The notes under the pieces are model-generated. The model ran no database searches and was not told where the DNA came from. It saw nothing but the letters and a program-made list of their open reading frames with translations. From Plantago major (Eukaryota; Streptophyta; Magnoliopsida; Lamiales; Plantaginaceae): a stretch of 64,000 nucleotides of DNA. Every line of letters begins with the position of its first letter. Positions within the stretch are counted from its first letter, which is position 1. This document shows positions 52,107 to 63,715 of this stretch, piece by piece. The stretch lies in the NCBI GenBank assembly GCA_026545765.1, contig JAIFAC010000227.1, forward strand, positions 1 to 64,000, written 5' to 3'. The position numbers and the translations under genes are program-made.

Positions 52107-52114
52107 TATAAATA
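52107..52114 (+). promoter_or_regulatory. TATA box of the antisense transcription unit
   Basis: CTCTATAAATAGGGG, a textbook plant TATA context, on the strand opposite to the Tat genes. A leader of about 130 bp then leads to a consensus donor (CAA|GTAAGT, 52274), a 313-bp intron (52274-52586) ending TTTTTTTCCTAG, and an ATG one base later (52588). Confidence 0.6.
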
Positions 52115-52587
52115 GGGGTTTCACCGATGTCATTTTCACATTCTAGAGAGAAGATTTTTGACTTTTTCAGTACATCCGAAGCAAGTGCAAGCAATCCGAA
52201 GCAAGTGAGAAGAAGTCCGTAGCGATTTATCCATGCAAAGTTAGCTGCCTTCGATCCAACCATCCGAGTACAAGTAAGTTGCTTGTTTTTCCTGAATGGT
52301 TGTCAAATTTTCTTGTGTTTGTTGTTTCGCTACTATTGAAAATATGGTCTGTTCGGATGCATGCTTATGTTACGTATTCTATAGTTGGTAATAACCGTAG
52401 TGTGTCTCGGATATGTTGAGTAGTCAAGACTAACGCCGAACTGACACCTTACTAACTCCGAACTAACTTCATCCGGTAGAGTCGTTTCCTATCCTCCAAA
52501 TCTTTAAATTTCTTCCTCTTTTGATCTACATAAACGACCTCTTGGACTGCCATCTTAAAGCTTACGAAATTGCCTTTTTTTCCTAGG

Positions 52588-55500
52588 ATGTCCGAGAGTG
52601 ATAGTCAAAACTGATCCGAAGATGAAGGATATGCATCCGAGTCGCTGTCTCTGCTAGAGAGCTCCGAGGAGGTTGACGTAGGGAGTATGGAGGACTTACA
52701 AGAGCCAGTCCATTCTGCCCACCCGAACCGGGAAGAGCCCGAGGTAAGCTCTTTACTTCGGTTAGTTGTTCCGGGTTCAGTGTCTCCGAGGCGTCAGGAT
52801 TACCCGGAAGTCTCTACTGTGCAGGGTATCGGTGTTGTGCAAGAGACTACTTCCCGGACTATAGGGGATATCCGGCCGCACCGTGCTGGGAAAGAGCCCG
52901 AGCTCCCGGTAGAGATTCGATCCCTTATACGCAACTTAGGCTATAATTTTAGGAGTAACCCTAACCAAGTGCCGTTCGTCCCGGATCCGCAGGAGCCTAA
53001 TATTGAGGAAGTGCATGATACCTCTGAGGAAATGCCCGAGCTAGGCATGTTCGAGGAAGGTGTTGAGGATCGGGTCCAAATTGTTGCCCCCCTCCGGACG
53101 GTAGTAGAGTTGGGTTCCTCGTCCTCGGAGGAAGAAGAGGCGGAGGGGGCTGAAGAGGTAGAGGGTAGAGATGAAGATATGGGGTCGGAGGAGGAGGAAG
53201 AATATGAAGTGATCCCGCCTCATATTTTTCGGAGGGAGTCATCCAGTCAAGCGGGACCTAGTCAGCGCAAGACTGAGGGGGTCAAGAAGGGTGGGGACGT
53301 ATACCAGGTGAAGTTTCCCCGGTCAAGGGATGATGTAACTCATCCGGATCCGGAGGGTGAGTTGAATGAAGATTGCACCCTTCCGACTTGTCCGCCGATC
53401 GTAACGACCGAGGAAGTGGATGAGCTCCGGAGGGAGTAGGAGATCCCGGATTCCGTGGAAATCCTGGTTCCGGATGAGTCGCACGCTTTTTACAATCTGC
53501 CTCCGGGATACATGTGCGTGCATGAGATAAGTCTCGCATCATGGTGTTGCGGTCGTCCGAGTTGTTGGACATTTTGAGCGACATGGGGTTGAGTCCGCAT
53601 CAGATCATCCCCAATTCTCTCAGAAATCTGATGTGCTTCGGGGTGATGTGTAAATACAAGGGCATCCCGGTTACTTTTGATAACTTCCGTAAGTTGTTTA
53701 GTGTTAGTGTAAGTAATAGGAATACATTATTTTATACGATGGTATGTCGCCAAGCGTATACTTTTTTCGTAGATCCACTCTCCTCCCTTGGAATAAATTG
53801 GTGGAAGAGATACATTTTCGTCCGGCCCACTCTGAAACAAGGTAAATCCGAGGCGGAAAGGGGCCGATGGCGGTTTGAGAGGAAGTTCTTCCGTGGCAGG
53901 CTGCCGGACTGGAAACCTCTGGCTCGGAACATCCCGTTGTGGATGCAGGCTCTCCATAAGAATCAAGACCCGGAGAAATATTTTTTCCGGGGATTGATCT
54001 GCCAGCCCCTTCCTTAGTTAGCTGGCTTTTCGGAGCCAAGTTTTTGTGACGGGAAGAAGGATTTGAGTAAGTTCTTCCCTATTCGGTCACTTGGTCGGTT
54101 ATCCGAGTCGGTGGTCCCTTTATTGCTCTGTTTGTTGTTGGTGAGAGAATTGATATCATGTATTAACTTATTATCCTTCGGATGTGCAGAGTTTTGGTTC
54201 GAGTACACCATGTCTACCATGCGGAGCCAAGCGAAACAAAATTCCGCCAATGAAGGAGATGGAGGAGGTTCCAACCCAAATCATCAAGACGCCCATCAGT
54301 CCGCTGATGGAGGAGCCTCGGAATGCTACTGCTTTCCGAGTGGAGGAGACTTGGAGGGCCGCGGTAGGTGAGGAGGCCCAGACGATACCTACCCCGGACA
54401 AGGGTCAGGTGGCGGGCTCAAAGGGGGCCAAGAAACCTCCGAGGTCAGTGTCTCGGGAGCCTCCTGTTAGTGGCTCGAGTGCACCGGCGTAAGTGCCTGC
54501 CAAGGTCCGATCCCTGCGGCCAAGAAGGGCAAGGGGAAAGCGAGTGGTGAGTCGGACTTGGAGGCGGAAGTGGCTCGGTTGTCTGCTGTTCCGGAGCTGG
54601 ACCGGATTGCGGAGTTGTCCGCAATTCACCAAAAGGTAGATACTGATTTTCTGGGAATCTTTTCTTTGTTCGGAGTCTGTACTAATTTTTTTTTATCGTG
54701 TATCGTAGCGTACGACCGCTATTCGGGCATGTTCCATGGTGGCGGGTCAGAGGGCCACGATGGAAGAGGATCTGGCTAAGGCTGAGGCTGCTCGGGCGGT
54801 GGAAACGTCCAAAGTGAATTCCTTGTCTGATAGGCTGAAGAAGGCCCTTGCGGCGAAGAAGGAGTCCGAAGCGGAGGCTGCAAAACTGAAGAGTGCCATC
54901 CTGTCGCTGGAAAAGGACCTCAAAGCTCATCAAGAGGGTGTGGATGAGTATGTCAGCATCTCTCGGACTTTCAAGGATATGATGCTGAAGGAGATGTTGA
55001 AGGTCCGGACGCAAGCTGTCCAAGACTTCTTGGGGTCGGACGCTTGCAAGTTCATGCTCGAGTCCAAGTATGACGAGCCTCGGCAAGATGGCTTTGATGC
55101 GGCTATTGGGCAGCTCCGGCATAGGGGACAGATCCCGAGCGACCTTGACTTGGAGGCTGAAGGCATTACTTCTTTCAAAGAGGCAAATGGCTCGGACTTT
55201 GCTCTGGAAGGTGTCTCGGATGAGGACTTACTTCAATGTGAGTTTGTAGAGCTTGTCTGCGACGAGACCGAGGACAAGAAGTACAATCATGGCGGTCCGT
55301 ACCTTCCCTCCTTTGTGCCACGGGTGTTGATGTCCAGTGTTTTCGTTTTGTTGGAAGACCATGAGGAGCATAACCGGGACTGGCTGACTCTGCCCGTCCT
55401 GTCAAGGGTTTCTCTTCTGATCTAGACCTGATGGAGCAATGTCCTTCTTTCCTGAAGGAATTAAGGGCCCGAAGGGAAAGAAGGTTGGCGTAGGAGGCCC

Positions 55501-55600
55501 AAGAGAGAATGGCGTCGGATGCCCAAGAGTCTCCTGAAAAAGAGACCGCAGGTCCTTCTGGCACGCAAGCTGGCTCGTCAGGTCGTCAGGGGAGGTGAAG
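52588..55600 (+). pseudogene. Antisense gene of the Tat element (gypsy-type transposon ORF), broken
   Basis: From ATG 52588 (MSESDSQN, then TGA at 52612) the frame runs acidic and Ser/Glu-rich to TAG at about 53437. A one-base loss near 53530 shifts it to the conserved block 53541-54017: LLDILSDMGLSPHQIIPNSL, CKYKGIPVTFDNFRKLFSV and a Trp/Arg-rich end. This block resembles the Pfam family of putative gypsy-type transposon proteins (PF04195, from memory). A likely intron runs 54067-54189 (GTAAGT to TGTGCAG) and another about 54635-54708. A coiled-coil region with Ala/Lys/Glu heptads follows (54736-55070) and a helical C-terminus ends near 55425-55600. Extra antisense ORFs between pol and the LTR are known for Tat elements. 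Function unknown. Confidence 0.65.
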
Positions 55601-56540
55601 ACGGGGTATGCCCCGGAATCCTGTAACTCTGGTCTTCGGACCTTAAAACTATGTTGTTTTTTTTGTTGTCCCTGTTCTGTATAGATAATTTTTGTCAAAT
55701 ATACGTAGTTGATTCGATATTCATGGCAATGGTTCGGGTTCGTTGATGGCTCGGACCAACTCTTATCATCTGCTTGTGTTATTTTCTTTTCGAATGCATG
55801 CTTCTCATTGCGTTGAGTGTTGTGTGTTTTGTTGGTTCGGGTAATAGATCCGAATCCTCGAGACCAAATTTTCCCAACAATAATACAATTCTCAATTGGT
55901 CGACTCATGGCTCGGTCGGACAAGGGGTTCGTCCGAGTCGTAGCTCCAAATGTTAATCGCCCCGAGAAGATTGGTTCACTCAAATTTGTAACAAGCAGGA
56001 ATGTTTCGGATGTCATAAGTCTTTCTTGATTCGTATCGACGCGGTATACTATAACGAGTCGTTTTTTACTTATGGAAGGGTGGTAAAAAAGGAGACGTTC
56101 TCACTAAAAAAGTTGAGTGGGTGCTACGGACCACGTTTAGCGCCTCGGGCTGAGGGAACCGAGCCGATAACAGTTCAAAATAATTCTCCCAATAAGGCCG
56201 AAAAATGTGAAAAGACTCCGGGTTGGCCCAATAGCGGCCCAATTGTTGGGCTCAACTCCAGGTCCAAGCCCATCGCCAGCTGTTACACACCACGTGTCGC
56301 ATGGTAATTGGCTCGCCACTTCTATATATACCCCTGGATTGTACGGCTTTTCGTCAGATCATTCCATCCCTTTTATAGTAATGGTTGATTCGGATCCTGG
56401 TGTCCGGGCGTCTTAACAAGTAGGTTGATTCCGCCGTTCCCATTTGATTCGTCTCGGTGGTTCCTTCGGGCGTTCGAAGATGCCATCGAGTCGGACTATG
56501 TGGAAGGTAACAGATATCAGCTTCTTGGAAGGAACCCTTC
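55601..56540. other. Tat 3' untranslated region, no ORF supported
   Basis: Noncoding sequence between the antisense gene and the tandem repeats. GC content is higher than in the spacers. The frames seen on either strand lack recognisable motifs. Confidence 0.4.
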
Positions 56541-57015
56541 TCGGATCGCCGTGCCAATCTTCTTTCTGCGGGGCTGTAACGTATATCGTCAACTTCAGCC
56601 CCGGGGAAGCGGATTAGCTCGCTGGTTCCGAGGATTCCTAAACACTGGTGACTTCGGTTGTTCCGTCATTCACTATCCCTAGTACTCCCCGGATCGCCGG
56701 GCTAACCTTCTTTCTTCGGGGCTGTAGCGTGCATTAAGAATTTTAGCCCCGGGGAAGCAGGCTAGGTTGCTGGTTCTAGGGATTACACGCCTCTTACTTC
56801 GGAGAGTTAATTTTTCGGGATATTTGCTCCTTCCAGTATATAAGTTTCGGACATAGTTCTCGGATCAGCGTGCTAGTCTTCTCTCTCCGGGGCTGTAGTG
56901 TATCAACCTTTTGAGCCCGGGGGAGTGGACTAGCTCGCCGTTCCCAAGGATTATGGAAGACTTGTTGGCATGGAGAGTCGAATTCTCGGGCTATTTGCTC
57001 CTTCCACTATTTACC
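56541..57015. repeat. Three ~150-170-bp tandem repeats downstream of Tat pol
   Basis: Units start at 56542, 56690 and 56861, each with CGGATC(G/A)(C/G)CG, CTTCTTTCT.CGGGGCTGTA, a short gap, AGCCCCGGGGAAG and TAGCTCGCTGGTTC-like sequence. The inner CGGGGCTG and AGCCCCGGGG are mutually complementary, so each unit can form a stem. Confidence 0.75.
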
Positions 57016-57571
57016 ATTTTCTTGTGGTGCCCGAGGGTGCGAACCAGAAAGTGGTTGTGGTGGAAAATGCGGATCGTTTGAGAGGACCATGGAGCTGCCT
57101 TGCCATACCAGAGTTATCCGGTTCGGATTCAACTTGTCCTTTGTGTGGAAGTAGGGACTCATTATTTGGAGATCCATTGGTTCGTGCTGTTCCTGTTTTG
57201 TCCGAAAGCTCAAACTCGAGATGGAGATATTCGGTCCGCTTCGGACACGAAATTTTCCATCAATGACTATTTGTAAAGAATGAAATGTACTATTGTGCCG
57301 TAGTTCATATTTTGAGGAATAAAATTTCTATTCTGGGTGTCTCAATGTCTCTCCTTGTTATAATTGTTTACTTCGAACTAGTTGCTTGTTATCTTCTTCG
57401 GTTCTCTATGAAAAGGGTCTGAGGCGATGTGTTTATTTGAATATAACGCATCTATTGCAAAAAATTTGTATTGATTTGACAGAAATTCAAGTACAACTGG
57501 GGGCTTCGAGGCCAGGAAAAGAAAAACGAGAGAAAACAGCAACTTACGTAGTATGCTTTAGAGAAGCAACT
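57016..57571. other. Tat sequence between repeats and pol end
   Basis: No motif recognised; noncoding 3' trailer of the element's gag-pol transcript. Confidence 0.35.
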
Positions 57572-58723
57572 CTAGAAGTAGAACTTTTGCAAATTCCTAG
57601 CATTCCATGTTCTCCTTAGGGCTCTCCCTTGATCATCTTCGAGTTCGAAACTTCCATTGATCCTAGCACTAATGACCTTGTAGGGTCCTTCCCACATGGG
57701 CTTGAGTTTACCAACATTGCTCAAGATGTCAGCTCTTCTAAGGACTAAGTCTCCGACTTGTATGTCTTTGGGAAAGACACTCTCGTTGTAGGCTCGAGCA
57801 GTCATGGCTTGGTATCGAAGGATGCTAGCTAGTGCCTCACTCCGTTTGTTCTCAAGGAGCTCAAGGTCATAGATGCTTGCGACTTCATTCTAAGCCGGGT
57901 TGTATTGCTGGATCCTTTGGGTTTTCACTGCTACTTTCGAGGGGATGACCGCCTCGGATCCGTAGACAAGGGAGAAGGGCGTCTCCTGTGTGGAAGTCCG
58001 AGTCGTCGTCCTGTGTGCCCAAAGGACTGCGTCGAGATCATCTGCCCAAATGTCTTGGGAAGTCCTCAACCTTTTCTCCAAACTCTCGACGATGGTCTTG
58101 TTGGTGGCTTCTACTTGACCATTGGCTTGGGGGTAGCCAACAGAAGTGAAGCGTTGTTCTATTTTGAAAGACTGTGGCCACTCTTTCAGTCTTGCCCCGG
58201 AGAACTGAGCCCCGTTGTCCGAGACTAGGACCCTCGGGAGTCCGAAGCGATAGATGATGTTCTTCCAGATGAACGTCCATACTCTGCTTTCAGTGATGGT
58301 CGAAACTGCTTCTGCCTCAACCCACTTAGTGAAATATTCCACCGCCACGATCAGGAACTTCTTCTGATGAGTTCCGCGTGCAAAGGGACCAACTATGTCT
58401 ATGCCCCATTGATCAAATGGGCATGCTATGATTGACGGAATCATAGGGTTGGTCAGGTGATGGGGTATGTTGGCGTAGTACTGGCAATCTTCACAAGCAC
58501 GGGCAAAGCTGTGGGCGTCTTTATCGATCGTGGGCCAATAGTATCCTTGCCTTATAATTTTCTGCGCTACAGTCCGTCCTCCGGAGTGACTTCCGCAACT
58601 TCCTGCATGGATTTCCTCCATCACAGTCTTCGCCTCCGGGGACCAAGGCATCTCATGTGAGTGCTGGTGAAAGATCTCTTGTAAAGATCCTCCCCCAGGA
58701 TGAAGTATCTGTTGGCTCGGCAC
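57572..58723 (-). pseudogene. Tat integrase and C-terminal pol
   Basis: The main open frame is 57890-58723. It contains the integrase zinc-binding region (HAGSCGSHSGGRT, then ARACEDCQ), the catalytic core starting WGIDIVGPF (first Asp), LVSDNGAQF (second Asp) and GYPQANGQVEATNK (Glu), and the GPY-like C-terminus at 57572-57805 (LKPMWEGPYKVISARINGSF). A stop lies between the two frames near 57890. All three catalytic acidic residues are present in the core frame. Confidence 0.85.
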
Positions 58724-59541
58724 AGGATCCTCATCGCTTCTCTAGGATCTGAACGTAGAGAGCCATCCTTGAGATAGTAAAATATGTCAGTCATCCAACT
58801 CCTTTCAGCACTCAAGAGGAAGACTTGTCCATTAAGATTTGCCAGGGAGGAGTCCATGAGAGTCATCCGGATGACACTCCTTGTATTTAGAGCTCCTAAG
58901 GCCGAGGCATACTTGGAAAGGGCGTCGGCCTTTTCGTTCCATTCCCTGTGAAATTGCTCAAGAGTGAATACTTCAAAGTGCTCCACCTCTTTCTTGAGAA
59001 GTTCTAAGTATTTGATCATGTTGGGTCCTTTAGCAGCAAAAGACCCAGAAAACTGGGATTTTACGAGCTGGGAGTCTGTATAAGCTTTGATTTTTTTCAC
59101 TTGAAGAGCTTTTGCCATCCTCAAGCCGGTGAGCAGTGCCTCATACTCGGCCTCGTTGTTTGTTACTTTAAAGTTGAGGGTGATGGCGTATTCCAGCTTG
59201 GCTCCTTCAGGGCTTTCAAGAAAGATTCCTATTCCTACTACTCGTCCGGTAGTGGATCCATCCACTTGTAACATCCAACATTCCTTGTTCTCAAGTTTGC
59301 TTTCTGATTCAATAGTAGGCACTTTTCTTTCTTCCTGCTTCTTTTCGGAAGATGCAGGTGTCGAAGTGTTGGTTACTTCGTCTAGGAGGAACATATGTCT
59401 CACCTTCAGGGAGTCATCCATAAGTTCCTGATGTCCTGACCAGAGTTGAACGTTACTCTTGAGCATCTCTTCAGACTGATTCTCTTTTGCCCTTTCTCCT
59501 TCTGGGGTATCCTTCGCTTGAGTGAGCATGACGTAGCTCAC
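58621..59541 (-). CDS. Tat archaeal-type RNase H domain
   Basis: A 306-codon open frame with a second RNase H between the retroviral-type RNase H and integrase. It includes WMLQVDGSTTGRVVGIGIFL (catalytic Asp), NNEAEYEALLTGLRMA (Glu), AYTDSQLVKSQF (Asp) and WNEKADALSKYAS (Asp/His region). This extra domain is diagnostic of the Tat group of plant gypsy elements. It is part of the pol polyprotein rather than a separate gene. Confidence 0.85.
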   Translation of the reverse strand: MSYVMLTQAKDTPEGERAKENQSEEMLKSNVQLWSGHQELMDDSLKVRHMFLLDEVTNTSTPASSEKKQEERKVPTIESESKLENKECWMLQVDGSTTGRVVGIGIFLESPEGAKLEYAITLNFKVTNNEAEYEALLTGLRMAKALQVKKIKAYTDSQLVKSQFSGSFAAKGPNMIKYLELLKKEVEHFEVFTLEQFHREWNEKADALSKYASALGALNTRSVIRMTLMDSSLANLNGQVFLLSAERSWMTDIFYYLKDGSLRSDPREAMRILCRANRYFILGEDLYKRSFTSTHMRCLGPRRRRL

Positions 59542-59649
59542 GTCCTCCTGTGGACTTTCAGTTCCTTCTTCCGTTTCCTCTGGGTAATCTACCAGGAAGT
59601 CAGCAAGGACTTGAGCCTTTTTAGCAGATGGGGCTTGGTACCCGATATC

Positions 59650-61186
59650 ATATTCACTTAGCTCGATCGCTCATCTGGATAAGCGTCCTGATTGATCTGG
59701 TTTGCCTAGGACATGTTTGAGTGGTTCATTGGTGAGGACTACGATCCGATGAGATTTGAAGTAAGGCTTCAGTCGCCGGGCAGTGTAGACCAGTGCGAAG
59801 GCGAGCTTCTCGATTTTGACATATCTGACCTCGGAACCCACGAGGGCCTTGCTCAAGTAATAGATCGGCAAGTGGTCATTTCCTTCTATCCGCACCAATA
59901 CAGAACTCATGGCTTCATCAGTAGTAGCTAGGTAGAGGTAGAGAGGTTCACCTTCTACCGGTTTGGACAAGAGAGGTGGCGAGAGGAGGTAGCTTTTTAA
60001 GTTATCCAAGGCTTCTTCGCACTCCTTTGTCCACTTGAACTTGTCTCATTTCCTTAGAATTTTGAAGAAAGGTAAGTTTTTCTCGGCGGACTTGGAAATG
60101 AAACGGCTCAGGGCCATCACTCTTCCCAAGAGCTTTTGCACCTCATTGATTGTCGTTGGTTGGGGTAAGTCTAAGATTGCCTTTATCTTCTCTGGATTGG
60201 CGTTGATACCTTTCTCTGTGACCATGTAGCCGAGGAACTTTCCTCCTTTTACACCAAATGTACACTTCTCTGGGTTCAACTTCATTCCATATTTCCTAAG
60301 GATGGAAAATCACTTGTTGAGATGCTTGATGTGTTGCTCTTCGGTCTTGCTTTTTACTAGCATGTCATCCACGTAAACTTCCATGGTTTTGCCCAACTCC
60401 TCTTTGAACATCTTATTCACCAGTCGCTGAAATGTAGCGCCTGTGTTCTTGAGGCCAAATGGCATGACCTTGAAGCAGTAGACCCCTCCTGCCGCAAAGA
60501 AGGCCGTCTTCTTGACGTCTTCCTGGGCCATCCTGATTTGGGAAAAGCCTTGATAGGCGTCCATGAAGCTTAGGAGTGCATCCCGCGGTGGAGTCAACTA
60601 GCTGGTCTATGCGAGGTAATGGATAAGGATCCTTTGGGCAAAACTTGTTAAGCCTAGTGAAGTCATTGCACATTCTCCACTTCCCTGGAGCTTTTTCAAC
60701 AAGGACTACGTTACAGACCCAGTCAGAATACCTGACTTCCTCGATGTGTCCTGCTTTCATCAATTTGTCCACTTCTCCTGCTATGATAGCATCTTCAACA
60801 GGCCCAAAATCCTTCCACTTTTGTCGGATATGTTTTACCGTTGGATCCATGTTCAGGCGGTGAACTGCGATCCTTGGGTCTATTCCCTTGAGGTCATCGG
60901 TGCTCCAGGCAAAGATATCGTGATTGTCTTGAAGGCATGTGATGAGCTTCATCTCTACTTCCGTGCTCATCTCTGTTCCGATCCGAGTTACCTTTTCCGA
61001 ATCCCCCTCAATCAACTGAACCTCTTTCAGGGCTTCATGGGGCTCTATCCTGGCAGTCTTGGGGAACTTTTCCTTGAGCGAACCAACACCAATTTCTTCC
61101 TCTAATGGGGTAAGAGCCACAGGAGGAGGGCTCCTGGGTCTCTTAATGACCGAAAGAACGGGTACTGTGGCTCCTTTCGTCGACAT
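59650..61186 (-). pseudogene. Tat reverse transcriptase and RNase H
   Basis: The reverse transcriptase starts in the frame 60600-61186, with VVLVEKAPGKWRMCNDFTRL and FCPKDPYPLPRIDQLVD. After a small disruption near 60597 it continues at 60310-60597 with YQGFSQIRM, FGLKNTGATFQRLVNKMF and the catalytic YVDDMLVKS (near 60360). Further parts are 60046-60285 (thumb, KCTFGVKGGKFLGYMVTEKG) and 59671-60009 (RNase H-like, YLATTDEAMSSVLVR). Frames are separated by TGA codons at sites where Trp or another residue is expected in the family. Confidence 0.85.
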
Positions 61187-61198
61187 GATGTAGCATTC

Positions 61199-63664
61199 CT
61201 AGGCTTCTCTAACATTGCCCACTTCTTCACCCACACCGTTCGGGGTTGGGAACTTTACCCTGTTGTGTAGGGGAGACACGACTACCCTGAATTGGTTAAG
61301 TCCCGGGCGACTCAGGATCACGTTATAATCGAATGTGTTGTCGACCACCACAAAGAGGATCGTCTCAGTCACCCTTGTAGGGAAGGCGCCCATAGAGACT
61401 TGTAATGATATACTTCCAATGGGACGCACTATAGAGCCCCCGAATCCTACCAAAGAGGTTTGTACTCGCCCATACTGAACGTTGCCCAGGCGCATCTGTT
61501 CCACAGTTCTCCTAGATATTACATTGGGGGAACTCCCTGTATCAACAAGTACCTTGTTGACTTTGTAAGTGGCGATGACTAGAGAAATGACCAAAGGTAC
61601 GTCAGGATCTTTAAGGTCTCCTCCACCAGACGTTGGTGGGGGTATCTCACTGTCATCAAAAGTGATGGCGTTCGTTCCTTTTAGAACCGGTGGAGCATAG
61701 GTTCTGTCATTGTTTCTCAAATGTTGCACGGTTCTTTCCCTTGCGTTCCGGCTATCTCCTCCAGTTGGACCTCCTGCAATGGCATTGATAACCCCGCTAT
61801 AGGGGAGGTTTTCCATTTCCATATCTTCATGATACCCACAGTATCTTTGGGTATGGTGGGGTGGGATTTCTGCTGGAGGTGGCGGTAAGGATCCTGTCGG
61901 AGGTTCCGAACCACGCTCCTCCCTTCTTTGTTCATTCTTCTGGTGCCTGGAGGGTTCCTCCTCATATACTGGTTCTTTTAATTTACCACTCCTTACCAAC
62001 CTTTCTATTTCTGTTTTCAGCTGGACACAATCCTCAGTCGAATGACCTTTGTGCTTATGAAACATACAGTATTCCTTTTCAAGCTTTGTTCTTCTTGTTG
62101 CTCCTTTTAGGTTTTGGCATTGTATATCTAAGTTTTTCTCAACAATAGAGGACAAGATGTCGGATCTTGGTCTATTGAGGCGAGTATACTCGGAGTATCT
62201 TCTTGATGGTGTTCTCTCCCTCTGGAACTCCCTTTTGTCTCTAAGTTCCTTTTTTTGTTCAAACTTTCCTGGACGGGGAAGAGGTTCTTGTCTTACTTGC
62301 TCTTTTCCCTTCCTGGCCCCGACTCTTATTGGGAAATTCCTCCTGTACTCTTCTCCATACAAGACTCCTTCGCAGATATCTTCCAAGTACTTTTCAGTTG
62401 TGATTTCCTCGTTGGAAACTCCTGAGATCATAGTTGTAAGTGTTAGCGTACAGGTGTCGGACCCGTCCTTTGATGCTGTGAGGCTCTACTTGGCGCACTT
62501 CGGCATTGAAATGGTCAAGGAAGGTCCTAAGGTCCTCGTGCTCTTTCTGGATTACTCCTGCCAAGTGCTCGACCGATCTCTTTCTCTTCTTTACTTTCTC
62601 AAACCTTTTCAGGAAGAGGGAAGCGATATCTGCATAGGATTTGATGGAGCCATTGGGCAAAGAGGTCCACCAATCCATTGCCTCCCCAAAGAGTGTAGTG
62701 GAGAAGTTGAGAGCTTTCATGTTGTCATTCAGGCCGTTGGTCTCCATCTTACTTTCGTATCTAGTAAGGTGCCCCACAGGACAAGTATCCCCATAATAGT
62801 ATTCGAGAGTTGGGATAGTGGAGTCAGGGCGCTTCCTTTCCCTCCTTATCTCATCACATAGAGGATTAGGAGCTCTAAGAGTCACCTTCTCATGTGCCTT
62901 CATCATCTTGCTCAAAGTGGCGATTTGAGTTTCCAAGGCCTTTTGTTGGACATAAATCTGCTTTCAAGGTTAGCTTCTACTTGATCCTTGGGTTGATAGC
63001 CACATCCGGAGGAAGATCATCAATGAGGACTATCAAGATGCTTTCGCCACGTGGTCTCTTGGCGCATCTTTGTAGAGCCCCACGGCTAGTTCCAGACTTC
63101 ATCTGCTCGTGGCATTACGGACTTCTCCCATTGCTCGTGAGAAGCGGCCCTCCATTGAGAAGGTTCCTTAGGTCCTCCGGTTGAAGTGGTTCTCCTAACC
63201 TTTGTTGGATTAGGCGATGTTCATTCCTTGATTGCACGGGTTCGACTTGTCTCGGAATTGCTAAGGGGAGGAGGTTGAGGAGGTTGAAGGTTGTTCGATC
63301 CAAAGCACCCTTGAATGGTGGTGAGTAAGAGGCCAAACTGATTCTCACTCATTCCAAACTCACTTGGACGAATGATCTGCCCATTTGGAAGGGTGAAGTT
63401 TCTTCCCGGGGGAGGACCATGTGTTCCTGGCGGAGGAACTTGTCCTTCAACCCCGAGCACCTGGGTCCTTATTGGTGGATCAACGGCTCTTTCCTCCTCT
63501 GAAGAGAGGCTAGCGGTGTGGCCATCACTCGGGCAATCCATTGTGTTTCTTGAAGAGGTTCTCGCCACCCTTCCCCTCCGAGTGGGAGGTCTACCTCTTT
63601 GCCTTGGGGCGGGCATGCCAATCGCAGTAGCGTTGGTTCTTACTGACCTTCTTGTTCTTGCCAT
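61199..63664 (-). pseudogene. Tat gag with zinc knuckle and protease, fragmented
   Basis: ATG at 63664 starts MARTRRSVRTNATAIGMPAP, a basic then Pro-rich N-terminus (63221-63664). The retrotransposon gag domain is at 62394-62936 (AMDWWTSLPNGSIKSYADIA). The zinc knuckle near 62050 is a C-x2-H-x4-H-x4-C variant (CMFHKHKGHSTEDC). The aspartic protease motif VLVDTGSSPNVIS is at about 61500-61545. Frameshifts separate the N-terminal part (lost near 62940-63220) and the gag and protease frames (near 62394-62431). Confidence 0.8.
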
Positions 63665-63694
63665 TACTGAAGAGAACGGAACTTTTTATAAAGA

Positions 63695-63715
63695 TTCACA
63701 CAGACGGCGCCAAAA
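63695..63715 (-). other. Tat primer-binding site
   Basis: The minus strand immediately inside the right LTR reads TTTTGGCGCCGTCTGTGTG. The TGGCGCC start is the common plant gypsy (Tat/Athila) primer site. Which tRNA it pairs with was not determined. Confidence 0.75.

Noticed and set aside
57905..58228. 107-codon plus-strand frame
   Set aside because: It is antisense to the Tat integrase, whose catalytic motifs are clear on the minus strand.
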